Shown here one piece after another: positions 6,975-13,222 of a stretch of 13,222 nucleotides of DNA. The position numbers and the translations under genes were made by a program. How positions within the stretch are numbered: position 1 is the first letter of the stretch; every line of letters begins with the position of its first letter. Origin of the DNA: an uncultured Coriobacteriales bacterium (lineage in GTDB: Bacteria; Actinomycetota; Coriobacteriia; Coriobacteriales; UMGS124). The stretch covers positions 1-13,222 of the forward strand of contig CAKUKJ010000022.1 in the NCBI GenBank assembly GCA_934662525.1, given 5' to 3'. The notes under the pieces were generated by a model, which was given only the letters and a program-made list of their open reading frames with translations, made no database searches and was not told the DNA's origin.

Positions 6975-7048
6975 ACGAGATGTACGTCATTTCGGACAAA
7001 TCGTGCCTTTCAGAGGGCTCGTTTCGTCCAAAACAACGTACATCTCGT
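6975..7048. repeat. Intergenic palindromic repeat, copy B
   Basis: A 74-nt imperfect palindrome with perfect 13-nt outer arms ACGAGATGTACGT (6975-6987) and ACGTACATCTCGT (7036-7048), and inner partial pairing of TTTCGGAC with GTCCAAAA. Its 52-nt core (6986-7037) is colinear with copy A without any indel. Confidence 0.7.
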
Positions 7049-7128
7049 TTCAAACCACCGCCTAGCCGCAAAGTCGCTAAGCCACCAATTCGCTAACCGG
7101 CGAAGCCGCCAGCCGGCGGGTGCCAGTC

Positions 7129-7728
7129 TTACTTGCTCGCCTGCTCTTCCTGCTCGGCGAGGTAGTCCTCGTAGGCCTTGGCGCCGCTGGCGGCCTCGAA
7201 GGCCATCTGGGCGGCGGTGAGGATGGCCGTGGAGGTCACCGTGCAGCCGGCGATGCCGTCGACGCCCTCGTAGGTGCCCGCCTCCAGGATGGCGTTGGCC
7301 ACAAGGGGGCCGGCGTCCAGGCCGATGCCGCTCGTCTCCTTGAGGCGCGTGAGCTGGAAGTCGGCAAGCTTGCCGGCCTCGAAGGTGGCGGCCACGTCCA
7401 CCCGGCCCCCGATGCCGCGCGCCGTGCCCTCGAACGTGCCGTCGTTGTAGCCGCCCTCGGCCGCGGCAAGCGCCTGCTCGGTGGCCGAGATGATGGCGTT
7501 GGAGGTCACCGTGCAGCCGGCGATGCCGTCCACGCCGTCGACTCCGCCCGCAGCCACGATGTTCTGCGCGAGGATGGGACCCGCGTCCAAACCGATGCCG
7601 CTCGTCTCCTTGAGGCGCGCCAGCACGAGGTCCACAAGCTGGCCTCCCTCGATGACCGCCTCGACGTTCACCTGCCCGCCGATACCGCGCGCCGTGCCCT
7701 TGTACAGTCCGTCAACATATGTCGCCAT
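7129..7728 (-). CDS. FMN-binding protein with two tandem FMN_bind domains
   Basis: 199 aa with two near-copies of the FMN_bind domain (residues about 7-85 and 97-175, exact 90-residue offset). Such domains normally carry FMN covalently linked by ApbE to a Thr in Dxx(S/T)GAT, and pass electrons to a flavin reductase. Both copies read VDGIAGCTVTS: the acceptor Thr (T73, T163) is kept, but SGA is AGC. Both copies contain KGTARGIGG/EGTARGIGG and RLKETSGIGLDAGP. There is no signal peptide or membrane segment, although the upstream partner carries a Tat signal. A short Glu/Gln-rich tail (YEDYLAEQEEQASK) ends the protein. The start ATG 7728 has GGGGAGG about 9 nt upstream and lies 16 nt after the reductase gene, so the two form an operon. 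ApbE itself is not in the window. Confidence 0.88.
   Translation of the reverse strand: MATYVDGLYKGTARGIGGQVNVEAVIEGGQLVDLVLARLKETSGIGLDAGPILAQNIVAAGGVDGVDGIAGCTVTSNAIISATEQALAAAEGGYNDGTFEGTARGIGGRVDVAATFEAGKLADFQLTRLKETSGIGLDAGPLVANAILEAGTYEGVDGIAGCTVTSTAILTAAQMAFEAASGAKAYEDYLAEQEEQASK
7204..7710 (-). repeat. In-gene 270-bp tandem duplication
   Basis: Copy 1 is 7474-7710 and copy 2 is 7204-7440, offset 270 bp. Runs of about 28-30 identical bases at matching places (7231-7260 with 7501-7530; 7322-7350 with 7592-7620) show a duplication within the gene, either recent or kept uniform by gene conversion. It is a coding duplication, not a mobile element. Confidence 0.8.
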
Positions 7729-7744
7729 GTTCTAGCGCCTCCCC

Positions 7745-9415
7745 TTAAGCCTGCGGGTCGAGGCCGGCGGCGTCGAGCGCGGCGATGCGGCCCGTCGTCA
7801 GGGCCTCGCAGATGTTGCCGATGAGGTAGGCGAAACCGTTGATGGAACCGAACTCGCCGCAGTTGTACAGGCGAGGGATGACCTGGCCCTTCGCGTCGAG
7901 CGTGCGGTTGTAGCCGTCGTGCCAGGGGCCGCCCTGCGTGTTGATCGAGGAGCAGCACATCTCGATGGCGTAGTACGGGCCCTCCTCGGAGAGCGCCTGC
8001 AGCGAGTCGGCGGAGCGGCCGAAGTCGGCGTCCTTGCCCTTCTTGCAGGCCTCGTTGTAGGCGTCGAAGGTGGCCTTGAGGCCGTCGGCGTCGCAGGTCT
8101 CCACCTCGCTGGAGGGGTTCAGGCCCTGCATCTTGCCGGCAAGCTCCTCAAGCGTGTCGGCCTTCACGATCCAGCCCTTATCCAGGGCGTAGTCGTTCCA
8201 GTCCTCCGTGGGCTGCAGGCCCTGCACGGCGCAGTAGGTGTCGAGCAGTCCCCAGTAGCCGGTGCCCTGGTAAAGCTGCACCTTGTCGTACATGTTCTGG
8301 TCAAAGACCATCCAGAAAGGCAGGTTGGGGTACTCGTCGGCCTTGGGGTAGTTGCCCTTGCTGTGCGTCCAGTCGGTGAGCGGGGTCTTGCCGATGTTGT
8401 GGTTCATCGTGGTCTGCTCGTTCATGAAGCGCGTGCCGTACTTGTTGACCCAGAAGTAGCTGAGCGTGTAGGGGTCGTAGCCCTTCTCGGGCATGGACAC
8501 GGCGCATCCCACCTCCTCGGAGGGCAGGCGGTAGGCGCAGGCGCTCCACTCGCAGCCCTCGAGGTGCCACATGGCCGCACCGGCCGCCGAGCAGATGTCG
8601 ATGCCGTCGCCGGTGTTGTAGGGCGTGCCCCAGCACTGCTGGAAGATGCCCGCGTGGTTGTACCAGGCCTGCTTGATCTTGCTGTTCTCAAAGCCGCCCA
8701 CGCACATGATGACGCCGTGCTTGGCCTTGATGGTCTTCGTGGTCTCTCCGCCGTCGCTGGAGTACTCCACGCCGAGCACCTCGCGGGTCAGCGGGTTCTG
8801 CACAAGGCCCGTGATGGGCGATCCCAGGCGCACGTCGGCGCCCTTGTCCTTGGCCACCTGGGAGAGCGCGGCGAAGAACTCGTAACCTGCGCCGGGATGG
8901 CCCTCAGGCGTACGGTAGAACATGATGGCCGAGTCGGTGGCATGGCGGTCGGTGCCCTCGCGGGTACCCTCGAAGAAGCTGAAGCCCAGGTCGTCGGTGA
9001 GCCAGGGGTACATGTCCTGCACCATGACGTCGCAGAGGTGGTCGATGGCGTCCTCGTTGGGCACGCAGTAGAAGCTCATGCGCTTGGCCTTCGTCTTGAT
9101 CTCGTCGAGGTCGCAGCGGAAGGTGTCGTGCAGGTTGGAGGTAGAGCAGCCGAAGTTGCCGCCGTCCTCGATGGGGCTCTTCTCAAGGACGATGGTCTTC
9201 ATGCCCTCCTCGCAGGCCGTGATGGCGGCCGTCACGCCTGCGGCGCCGTAGCCGGCGACCACGATGTCGCACTCCTCGTCCCAAGCCGGGATCCAAGGCT
9301 GGGTGGGGTCGACCGACTCGTCGGCCAATGCGGCCTTGGCGGCCACGGTCGCGGCGCCCGCTGCGACGGCGACGCCGCCGGCGATGAAGTTCCTGCGCGA
9401 AAGCTCACTAGCCAT
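7745..9415 (-). CDS. Tat-exported FAD-dependent reductase (fumarate reductase/succinate dehydrogenase flavoprotein superfamily)
   Basis: 556 aa. A Tat signal is seen: SRRNF (R7, R8), hydrophobic stretch 11-30, likely cleavage after the ALA ending near 31. FAD-binding motifs follow: CDIVVAGYGAAGVTAA (49-64), the acidic end of strand 2 in TIVLEK (74-79), and GVIMCVGGFENS (234-245). The C-terminal part (NCGEFGSINGFAYLIGN, 518-534) resembles actinobacterial FAD reductases of the GELGSIWG type. Residues typical of true fumarate reductases (HHTMGG, the Arg after NE..TT, and HGANRLGGNA) are not seen: the text is SSINTQGGP (489-497), FMNEQTTMNHN (330-340) and INGFAYLIGN. Inference: an extracytoplasmic respiratory reductase for an organic acceptor other than fumarate, fed by the FMN-binding partner downstream. 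Start: ATG 9415 with AAGGA about 10 nt upstream. Confidence 0.88.
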   Translation of the reverse strand: MASELSRRNFIAGGVAVAAGAATVAAKAALADESVDPTQPWIPAWDEECDIVVAGYGAAGVTAAITACEEGMKTIVLEKSPIEDGGNFGCSTSNLHDTFRCDLDEIKTKAKRMSFYCVPNEDAIDHLCDVMVQDMYPWLTDDLGFSFFEGTREGTDRHATDSAIMFYRTPEGHPGAGYEFFAALSQVAKDKGADVRLGSPITGLVQNPLTREVLGVEYSSDGGETTKTIKAKHGVIMCVGGFENSKIKQAWYNHAGIFQQCWGTPYNTGDGIDICSAAGAAMWHLEGCEWSACAYRLPSEEVGCAVSMPEKGYDPYTLSYFWVNKYGTRFMNEQTTMNHNIGKTPLTDWTHSKGNYPKADEYPNLPFWMVFDQNMYDKVQLYQGTGYWGLLDTYCAVQGLQPTEDWNDYALDKGWIVKADTLEELAGKMQGLNPSSEVETCDADGLKATFDAYNEACKKGKDADFGRSADSLQALSEEGPYYAIEMCCSSINTQGGPWHDGYNRTLDAKGQVIPRLYNCGEFGSINGFAYLIGNICEALTTGRIAALDAAGLDPQA

Positions 9416-9699
9416 GTTCAATCCATCCTTTTCGACGTGGGACGCCCGCCTGCGCCCTCCCTATGGGCGCGGGCCGCACCGTCGCGGCCCTGCGGGGCAC
9501 GTGCCCATCTGACAGCTCGGACAATAGCCCCGCCGCAGCCGCCCCCGCATCGCTTGAGAGGTTGAAATCGGGGCCCAAAGTGCGTCTCACCTTTATTGTT
9601 GAGATATCTAACTGGGAGTTCTTCATTTCGTAAACGATGCAAGCTAAGATATGCCTGCCGGGTTAGATGGGTTGTTCAGCCGTAACGCAAGGGAGACAA
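9416..9699. promoter_or_regulatory. Divergent region between reductase operon and LuxR-type regulator
   Basis: 284 bases. On the plus strand TTCATT (9622-9627) and TAAGAT (9645-9650), 17 nt apart, are a plausible promoter for the regulator, 50 nt before its ATG. The spacer holds the dyad TCGT-AA-ACGA (9628-9637), and the palindrome AGATATCT lies at 9602-9609. The AT-rich core 9590-9656 stands out from the GC-rich flanks. No convincing promoter hexamers were found for the minus-strand operon, which fits activator-dependent expression. The dyads are candidate sites for the regulator at 9700. Confidence 0.35.
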
Positions 9700-11313
9700 A
9701 TGAAACCCGCCGTGTTCATACGCAGTTCCACGCAGCTGCTCACGTCCAAAGACGGTCGCTGGCTCGTCCTGTTCTCGCTCGCCGTGGGCATCGCACTCGC
9801 ATGGACCTACACACCGCTCTTCCTCACACCGCTCGGCGTGGGCATGGGCGCGGCGCTCTTCGGTGCCGAAGGGTCGGTCGCGGCCTTCTTCACGACGAGC
9901 GCGGTCACCTATTTGGCCAACGCGGCGCTTGCCGACAAGAAGCGGGGCGGCCGCGTCTTCGGGTACGGCCTGGCTCATGCACTCGTGGGCGTGGCGGGCG
10001 GCATACTGCTCGCAGGGGCATGCCTCATGGCGGCAGGTGACTTGACAGGGACGCAGGCGCTCGTGCACGACGGCATCGAGATAGGCGGTGGCACGGCATC
10101 CATGGGCGCGGTCAGCGGCGCGGGCACGGCGGGCGGCGCGGGCACGGCGGGCGAATCCGCACGAGGCGGCTGGCTTCCCCTCGTCTTGGGTTGCCTCGGC
10201 TCGGTCCTTATCGCCTTCTCCTCCACCTGCGCGGTGCTTCGGGCGTCGCGTCTGCTCAAGCGCCTCTCCCCCGCCCGCTCGGTCGTGGCCTGCACGGGCG
10301 CGTTCGTGGTCGCGGCCGTCATCGTGGTGTGCGCCGCTTTCGTCTCAGGGGTGGCGGCATGCGTCGTCATCGCGTTCGTGCCGCTCCTCACCTGGTACCT
10401 GGGCCATCTTTCCGATGCGAAAATCCCCTTCTCCGACTTGTCGCAGGCAGGCGAGAAGAGCCTCACGCTCGTCCCCTTCAAGCAGAGGGACGCCTGGCGC
10501 TACGGAGCCATCTCGCTGGGGCTCTTCCTCATGGGAGGCTGGGCGCTCAACAACGCAGGGCAATACAACCATCTGCCGCAGAGCCTGCCCGCCTGGGCCG
10601 TCGCCCTGCAATGCGTAGCCGTCGTGGCCGCCTTCGTCGCGGGAACGGTGGCGTTTCACTCCATCTCCCGACCCATCGGCTACGACCTCATCTGCCGGGC
10701 GTGCGTGCCTATCATCGCCCTGTCCATCCTGCTGGAGTTCCTGCCCGAGGCAAACGCCGGCTACCTCGACGACCTAGGCGTGTGCCTCGCGTTCGTGGGG
10801 CTGCTCCTGGCCGACCTCATGTGCTGGGTCATCCACGTGTGCACGATGCGCGCGCCCGACGCCAAGAGCACCCGTCCGCTGGCCATCATCCGCGCCATGA
10901 CATGCGCCGGCGTGGTGCTCGCCCACATCATCGTGTGCGACTTCACCTGGGCCCCTCTCGACAAGCCCAAGGTTGCCATGACCATCGGGTTCCTCATGCT
11001 CATCGTGACTATCGTGTGCCTGCCCAGCGCGGCAGGCAAGGTCATCTCCGTGACGGCGAGCCAGCCCACATCTCTTCGCGACCTCGACGAGGGCAAGCGC
11101 TCCGACCTGAGCGACCTCATCGTCTCGCACGGCCTCACGGCGCGCGAGGCCGAGGTGTTCGCCCTGCTTGTGGACGACCTCGACGCCGCCGCCATCGCCG
11201 AGCGCCTGGGCGTCTCCGGAGCCACCGTGCACACCCATATCAGCCACGTCTACACCAAGTTCGGCGTCCATTCCCGCAAAGAGCTTGAGCGCGCGGTGAG
11301 GGCAGGAAAGTAA
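9700..11313 (+). CDS. Membrane-anchored LuxR-family transcriptional regulator (about 12 TM segments)
   Basis: 537 aa. Residues about 20-460 hold roughly twelve hydrophobic helices (for example WLVLFSLAVGIALAW, GVAGGILLAGACLMAAG, VACTGAFVVAAVIVVCAAF, VAMTIGFLMLIVTIV). The last 59 residues are a LuxR/GerE helix-turn-helix: LTAREAEVFALL (479-490), AAIAERLGVSGATVHTHISH (499-518), VYTKFGVHSRKEL. There is no receiver domain, so the membrane part is probably the sensor. A loop at about 126-155 is Gly/Ala/Thr-rich and encoded partly by a DNA tandem repeat. The start is ATG 9700, with AAGGGAG 5 nt upstream; the in-frame ATG at 9667 lacks one. This architecture is common in Eggerthellaceae next to respiratory reductase genes, and it is divergent from such an operon here, so control of 7129-9415 is inferred. 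The ligand is unknown. Confidence 0.9.
   Translation: MKPAVFIRSSTQLLTSKDGRWLVLFSLAVGIALAWTYTPLFLTPLGVGMGAALFGAEGSVAAFFTTSAVTYLANAALADKKRGGRVFGYGLAHALVGVAGGILLAGACLMAAGDLTGTQALVHDGIEIGGGTASMGAVSGAGTAGGAGTAGESARGGWLPLVLGCLGSVLIAFSSTCAVLRASRLLKRLSPARSVVACTGAFVVAAVIVVCAAFVSGVAACVVIAFVPLLTWYLGHLSDAKIPFSDLSQAGEKSLTLVPFKQRDAWRYGAISLGLFLMGGWALNNAGQYNHLPQSLPAWAVALQCVAVVAAFVAGTVAFHSISRPIGYDLICRACVPIIALSILLEFLPEANAGYLDDLGVCLAFVGLLLADLMCWVIHVCTMRAPDAKSTRPLAIIRAMTCAGVVLAHIIVCDFTWAPLDKPKVAMTIGFLMLIVTIVCLPSAAGKVISVTASQPTSLRDLDEGKRSDLSDLIVSHGLTAREAEVFALLVDDLDAAAIAERLGVSGATVHTHISHVYTKFGVHSRKELERAVRAGK
10117..10152 (+). repeat. Two perfect 18-bp tandem repeats in the regulator gene
   Basis: The unit GGCGCGGGCACGGCGGGC is present twice without mismatch (10117-10134, 10135-10152). 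It encodes GAGTAG twice within a predicted loop between membrane segments. The length of 18 bp keeps the frame, so copy number could vary among strains without breaking the gene. Confidence 0.85.
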
Positions 11314-11410
11314 GGAATCATCTGCACGGCACGTTTGCCACCCAGAAGGTGACCGTCTCAACAAGAGCAAATCAAGAAGCCTCGCACGCATGTGCCACTC
11401 CCTTGCCTAG

Positions 11411-11668
11411 CTAACCGCTGGATTCCAAAAAGGCGAGATACTGCCGCGAAATAGAGGTTCGCCTACCGCGATCCCGCTGGAAAACCACCTCATAGGACAG
11501 CAAACGGCGGGTTGTAGGGCGAGAAATAATCCAAACGCCCGGCAACATCGCCACCAGAGCCGCACGCATGCCCAAGAGAACGGTAGGTGATCCCTGATTT
11601 TGCGGCAGAATCGCCCGCATCTCACCCAAGTGGCATCGCCCCATACGCAAAACGGCCGAGCCCTCCAC
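11411..11668 (-). pseudogene. Possible remnant of a LysR-type regulator C-terminus
   Basis: An 85-codon frame from a GTG at 11668 (inside the terminator hairpin) to TAG at 11411. It has no Shine-Dalgarno and no HTH. Its last half, LPGVWIISRP, LLSYEVVFQRDRGR and SRQYLAFLES, resembles the end of LysR substrate-binding domains, where a GLGVALLP-type segment is followed by a strand, an R-D-R turn and a final helix ending in FL. Third codon positions are much less GC-rich than in the neighbours. It looks like a 3' relic of a regulator gene, but the resemblance is weak and from memory of the family. The rest of 11314-11646 shows no other gene. Confidence 0.3.
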
Positions 11669-11686
11669 AAGGAGAGGCCCGGCCGT
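11647..11686 (-). terminator. Rho-independent terminator of the molybdoenzyme operon
   Basis: Read on the minus strand, ACGGCCGGGCC and GGCTCGGCCGT form a stem with one mismatch, continued by CTCC/GGAG and a TTGT loop, then TTTTGCG. It lies 65 nt after the stop of the four-cluster subunit at 11752. A TTTT tract directly after the stem makes this the clearest intrinsic terminator in the window. Confidence 0.8.
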
Positions 11687-11751
11687 CCTTCGTTGGTGCT
11701 TAGTTCGGTTCAGCGCACAGAGACGCTAGGCGCCGAGCTTGCAAACGCCGC

Positions 11752-12441
11752 TTAGAGCGTCTGGCCGTCGGAGTCGTACCAGGTGCGGTCGCGACGGTCG
11801 CCGTAGTGCTGGCGCAGGATATAGTAGTTCGAGGGGCCATTGCCCGCGTCGGGCATCTGGTGCAGGTCGTCGTCCTGGAACTCCTGGACGGCGTCGCGAA
11901 TCTTGACGCGCACGGCGTGCTGCTCCTCGTAGGTGCCGGCAGCCTCGGGGCGCCAGGGGCCCTCGAAGGAGTCGATGCCCTCGTCGAGGTCGCCGAAGAA
12001 GCGGGCGCGGGCGCCGCACTGGGCGACGCAAGCAGGCAGCTCGCCCTCGTCGACGAGGTCGGGGCACATCATGCACTTCTCGGCCACGTTGGTCTCAGAG
12101 TTGATGTAACGCACGCCGTAGGGGCAGGCGGACAGGCACGCGCCGCAGCCGATGCACTGGTCGGCGTCGATCTGGATGGTGCCGTCGTCCTTCTTGACGG
12201 AGGCGCCGGTGGGGCAGACGGACACGCAGTCGGGGTTGGCGCAATGCTGGCACTGCATCGGCAGGAAGTACATGTCGACGTCGGGGTACTGGCCGCCCTC
12301 CTCCTTGGGGGTGGGGCCGACGCGCATCGCACGAATCCAGAAGTTGCCCACGGGCACCTTGTTGGCAGCCTTGCAGGCCACGGTGCAGGCAAGGCAGCCC
12401 GTGCAGCGGTTCAAGTCAGTGATGATTGCACGCTGAGTCAT
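11752..12441 (-). CDS. DMSO-reductase-family electron transfer subunit with four [4Fe-4S] clusters (DmsB/NrfC-like)
   Basis: 229 aa. Sixteen Cys in four groups are seen: C13, C16, C19, C23; C64, C67, C72, C76; C96, C99, C102, C106; and C123, C126, C138, C142. This is the standard pattern of DmsB-type subunits, each group contributing to the binding of four [4Fe-4S] clusters that wire electrons to the molybdopterin subunit. The N-terminus MTQRAIITDLNRCTGC is typical, with no signal peptide, as expected if it travels with a Tat-exported partner. The C-terminal 80 residues (after FFGDLDEG) are a charged tail ending TWYDSDGQTL. It lies 18 nt after the catalytic subunit gene and is last in the operon, ahead of the terminator. 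No membrane anchor subunit gene follows it, so either one is encoded upstream of the window or electrons arrive by another route. Confidence 0.93.
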   Translation of the reverse strand: MTQRAIITDLNRCTGCLACTVACKAANKVPVGNFWIRAMRVGPTPKEEGGQYPDVDMYFLPMQCQHCANPDCVSVCPTGASVKKDDGTIQIDADQCIGCGACLSACPYGVRYINSETNVAEKCMMCPDLVDEGELPACVAQCGARARFFGDLDEGIDSFEGPWRPEAAGTYEEQHAVRVKIRDAVQEFQDDDLHQMPDAGNGPSNYYILRQHYGDRRDRTWYDSDGQTL

Positions 12442-12459
12442 ATCGGGTTCCTCTCCTCT

Positions 12460-13222
12460 CTATTCCTTGACCAGGGACTTGCCGGTCTGGATGCCCTGAG
12501 CCTCAGCCCTGTAGTAGTTCATGCCCTCGACAGCGGGGTCGGCGGTGAGCCATTCCTTCAGGCGCGGATCCGTGGCCTCCCAGATGACGGGGTTGCCGTC
12601 GGGGTCGCAGGGAACCGGGTTGCCGAAGGGCGAGTTGTCGGCCGTCGCCTTGTACACCACGCAGGGAACGCCGCGCATCTGGGAAGCGCCGCAGATCCAG
12701 CACTGGGCGTACTTGTCGAGCGTGCAGTTGATGTTGACGAGCTCGAAGCCGTGGCTTGCGGTGTCGACCTCGGGGAACCACCAGCCATGGTTGGCGTTGG
12801 TCGTGCCCTCCTTGATGCCGTAGTACAGGTCGAGGACCTCGCGGACCTTGCCCCACGGCGTCTCGATCCAGATCCAGTCGCCGGCCTCGAGGCCGAGCTT
12901 GGCGGCGTCGGCGGGGTTCATCTCGAAGCGAGGATAGGGCCACAGCTCGCGGCACCAGGGGAGCTGACGGTGCTCGGTGTGGAAGTAGACGGGCTGGCGG
13001 GCGCCGGTCGTCATGATGAAGGCGGCGTCGGGGTTGGCAGCAAGGGCGGCCTTGTAGCCTTCCTTGTTGATCATGTGCTCGTTCTCTTCCATCTTGCCGG
13101 CAACGGCCTGGTTCTCGCCGATCTGGTCGACAAGGGAGGCGTCGTAGAACTCCGGGTTAGCAATCTTGGAGTTCTGCGGCTCGCGCCAGTAGGGGAACTT
13201 GTCCTCGTCGTCGATGTAGGAC
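12460..13222 (-). CDS. Molybdopterin-dependent oxidoreductase, catalytic subunit (C-terminal part)
   Basis: Partial: the frame stays open to the right edge, so only about the last 253 residues are present and the N-terminus, Tat signal and molybdenum ligand are outside. Visible is the C-terminal molybdopterin dinucleotide-binding domain of the DMSO reductase superfamily: FIMTTGARQPVYFHTEHRQL, RFEMNPADAAKLGLEAGDW, IETPWGKVRE, and NANHGWWFPE, a motif of the branch that holds catechol dehydroxylase-like and related enzymes in gut Eggerthellaceae. The tail carries several Cys (CTLDKYAQCWICGASQMRG). With the ferredoxin-type subunit 18 nt downstream it forms a heterodimeric respiratory reductase. 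The substrate cannot be assigned from this fragment. An internal Met at 13092 is not a start, since homology continues upstream (YIDDEDKFPYWREPQNSK). Confidence 0.9.
   Translation of the reverse strand, partial: SYIDDEDKFPYWREPQNSKIANPEFYDASLVDQIGENQAVAGKMEENEHMINKEGYKAALAANPDAAFIMTTGARQPVYFHTEHRQLPWCRELWPYPRFEMNPADAAKLGLEAGDWIWIETPWGKVREVLDLYYGIKEGTTNANHGWWFPEVDTASHGFELVNINCTLDKYAQCWICGASQMRGVPCVVYKATADNSPFGNPVPCDPDGNPVIWEATDPRLKEWLTADPAVEGMNYYRAEAQGIQTGKSLVKE

Larger units (their letters stand above)
6739..7128. other. 390-base gene-free convergent region rich in palindromes
   Basis: This lies between the 3' ends of the hydratase gene (plus) and the FMN-binding gene (minus). I see no credible gene. 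It holds, left to right, a short AGGCG/CGCCT hairpin at the hydratase stop (6737-6749), palindromic element A (6793-6862), a CCGCCGG-TCAG-CCGGCGG hairpin (6878-6895), a long terminator-like hairpin (6914-6958) and palindromic element B (6975-7048). Elements A and B are clearly more AT-rich than the surrounding coding DNA. Confidence 0.75.

Noticed and set aside
6793..7048. CRISPR array
   Set aside because: Only two diverged copies, palindromic throughout, spaced by a terminator-like hairpin rather than uniform spacers.
6739..7128. Small protein genes in the palindrome-rich gap
   Set aside because: Frames of 60-130 codons cross several perfect hairpins, lack ribosome binding sites and show no protein-like composition.
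9416..9421. TTG start at 9421 for the FAD reductase
   Set aside because: It adds only two residues before an ATG at 9415 that has an acceptable ribosome binding site and a normal Tat N-terminus.
7919..9565. 548-codon plus-strand frame opposite the FAD reductase
   Set aside because: Antisense shadow without motifs; the minus strand has the Tat signal and FAD-binding motif.
11407..11670. 87-codon minus-strand frame in the same place as the LysR-like relic
   Set aside because: Trp/Cys/Arg-rich translation with no family resemblance; the neighbouring frame is the one with LysR-like text.

Overview
The window is about 13.2 kb of GC-rich bacterial DNA that most likely comes from the Eggerthellaceae (class Coriobacteriia, gut Actinomycetota). 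This rests on three things seen together. There is a 12-TM membrane protein ending in a LuxR helix-turn-helix, divergent from a Tat-exported flavin reductase. There is a stand-alone FMN-binding partner. There is a DMSO-reductase-type molybdoenzyme with a four-cluster ferredoxin subunit. The family assignment is inference; no rRNA or other marker gene is present.

Layout. Positions 1-654 (minus) hold the N-terminal part of an unusual protein: a type I restriction specificity (HsdS) half-domain joined in frame to the C-terminal core of a CheR-type methyltransferase, cut by the left window edge. Positions 791-1780 (minus) encode MetA. A 325-base divergent region with stacked inverted repeats and a TATAAT box separates it from an unrecognised 252-aa protein (2106-2864, plus). 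A 105-base nested palindrome follows, then a MalY/PatB-type aminotransferase (3018-4202, plus), a 13-bp-stem hairpin, and a large aconitase-superfamily hydratase of the YbhJ type (4414-6738, plus). MetA and MalY are consistent with methionine/cysteine sulfur metabolism; the hydratase has no obvious partner here.

The 390-base gap 6739-7128 is packed with palindromes, including two gap-free diverged copies of one 52-nt element and a strong terminator-like hairpin. Next comes a minus-strand operon: a Tat-exported FAD reductase (7745-9415) and a tandem-duplicated FMN-binding protein (7129-7728). A membrane LuxR regulator (9700-11313, plus) is divergent from it across a 284-base region. This layout suggests a substrate-specific anaerobic respiratory reductase with its own membrane-bound regulator. 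The substrate cannot be read from the sequence, and the motifs usual for fumarate reductases are absent.

The right end holds a possible decayed LysR remnant (11411-11668), a clear minus-strand terminator (11647-11686), a four-[4Fe-4S] electron-transfer subunit (11752-12441) and the C-terminal part of its molybdopterin catalytic subunit (12460 to beyond 13222). These would form a second, separately terminated respiratory reductase operon. No tRNA, rRNA, CRISPR array, transposase or phage gene was recognised.
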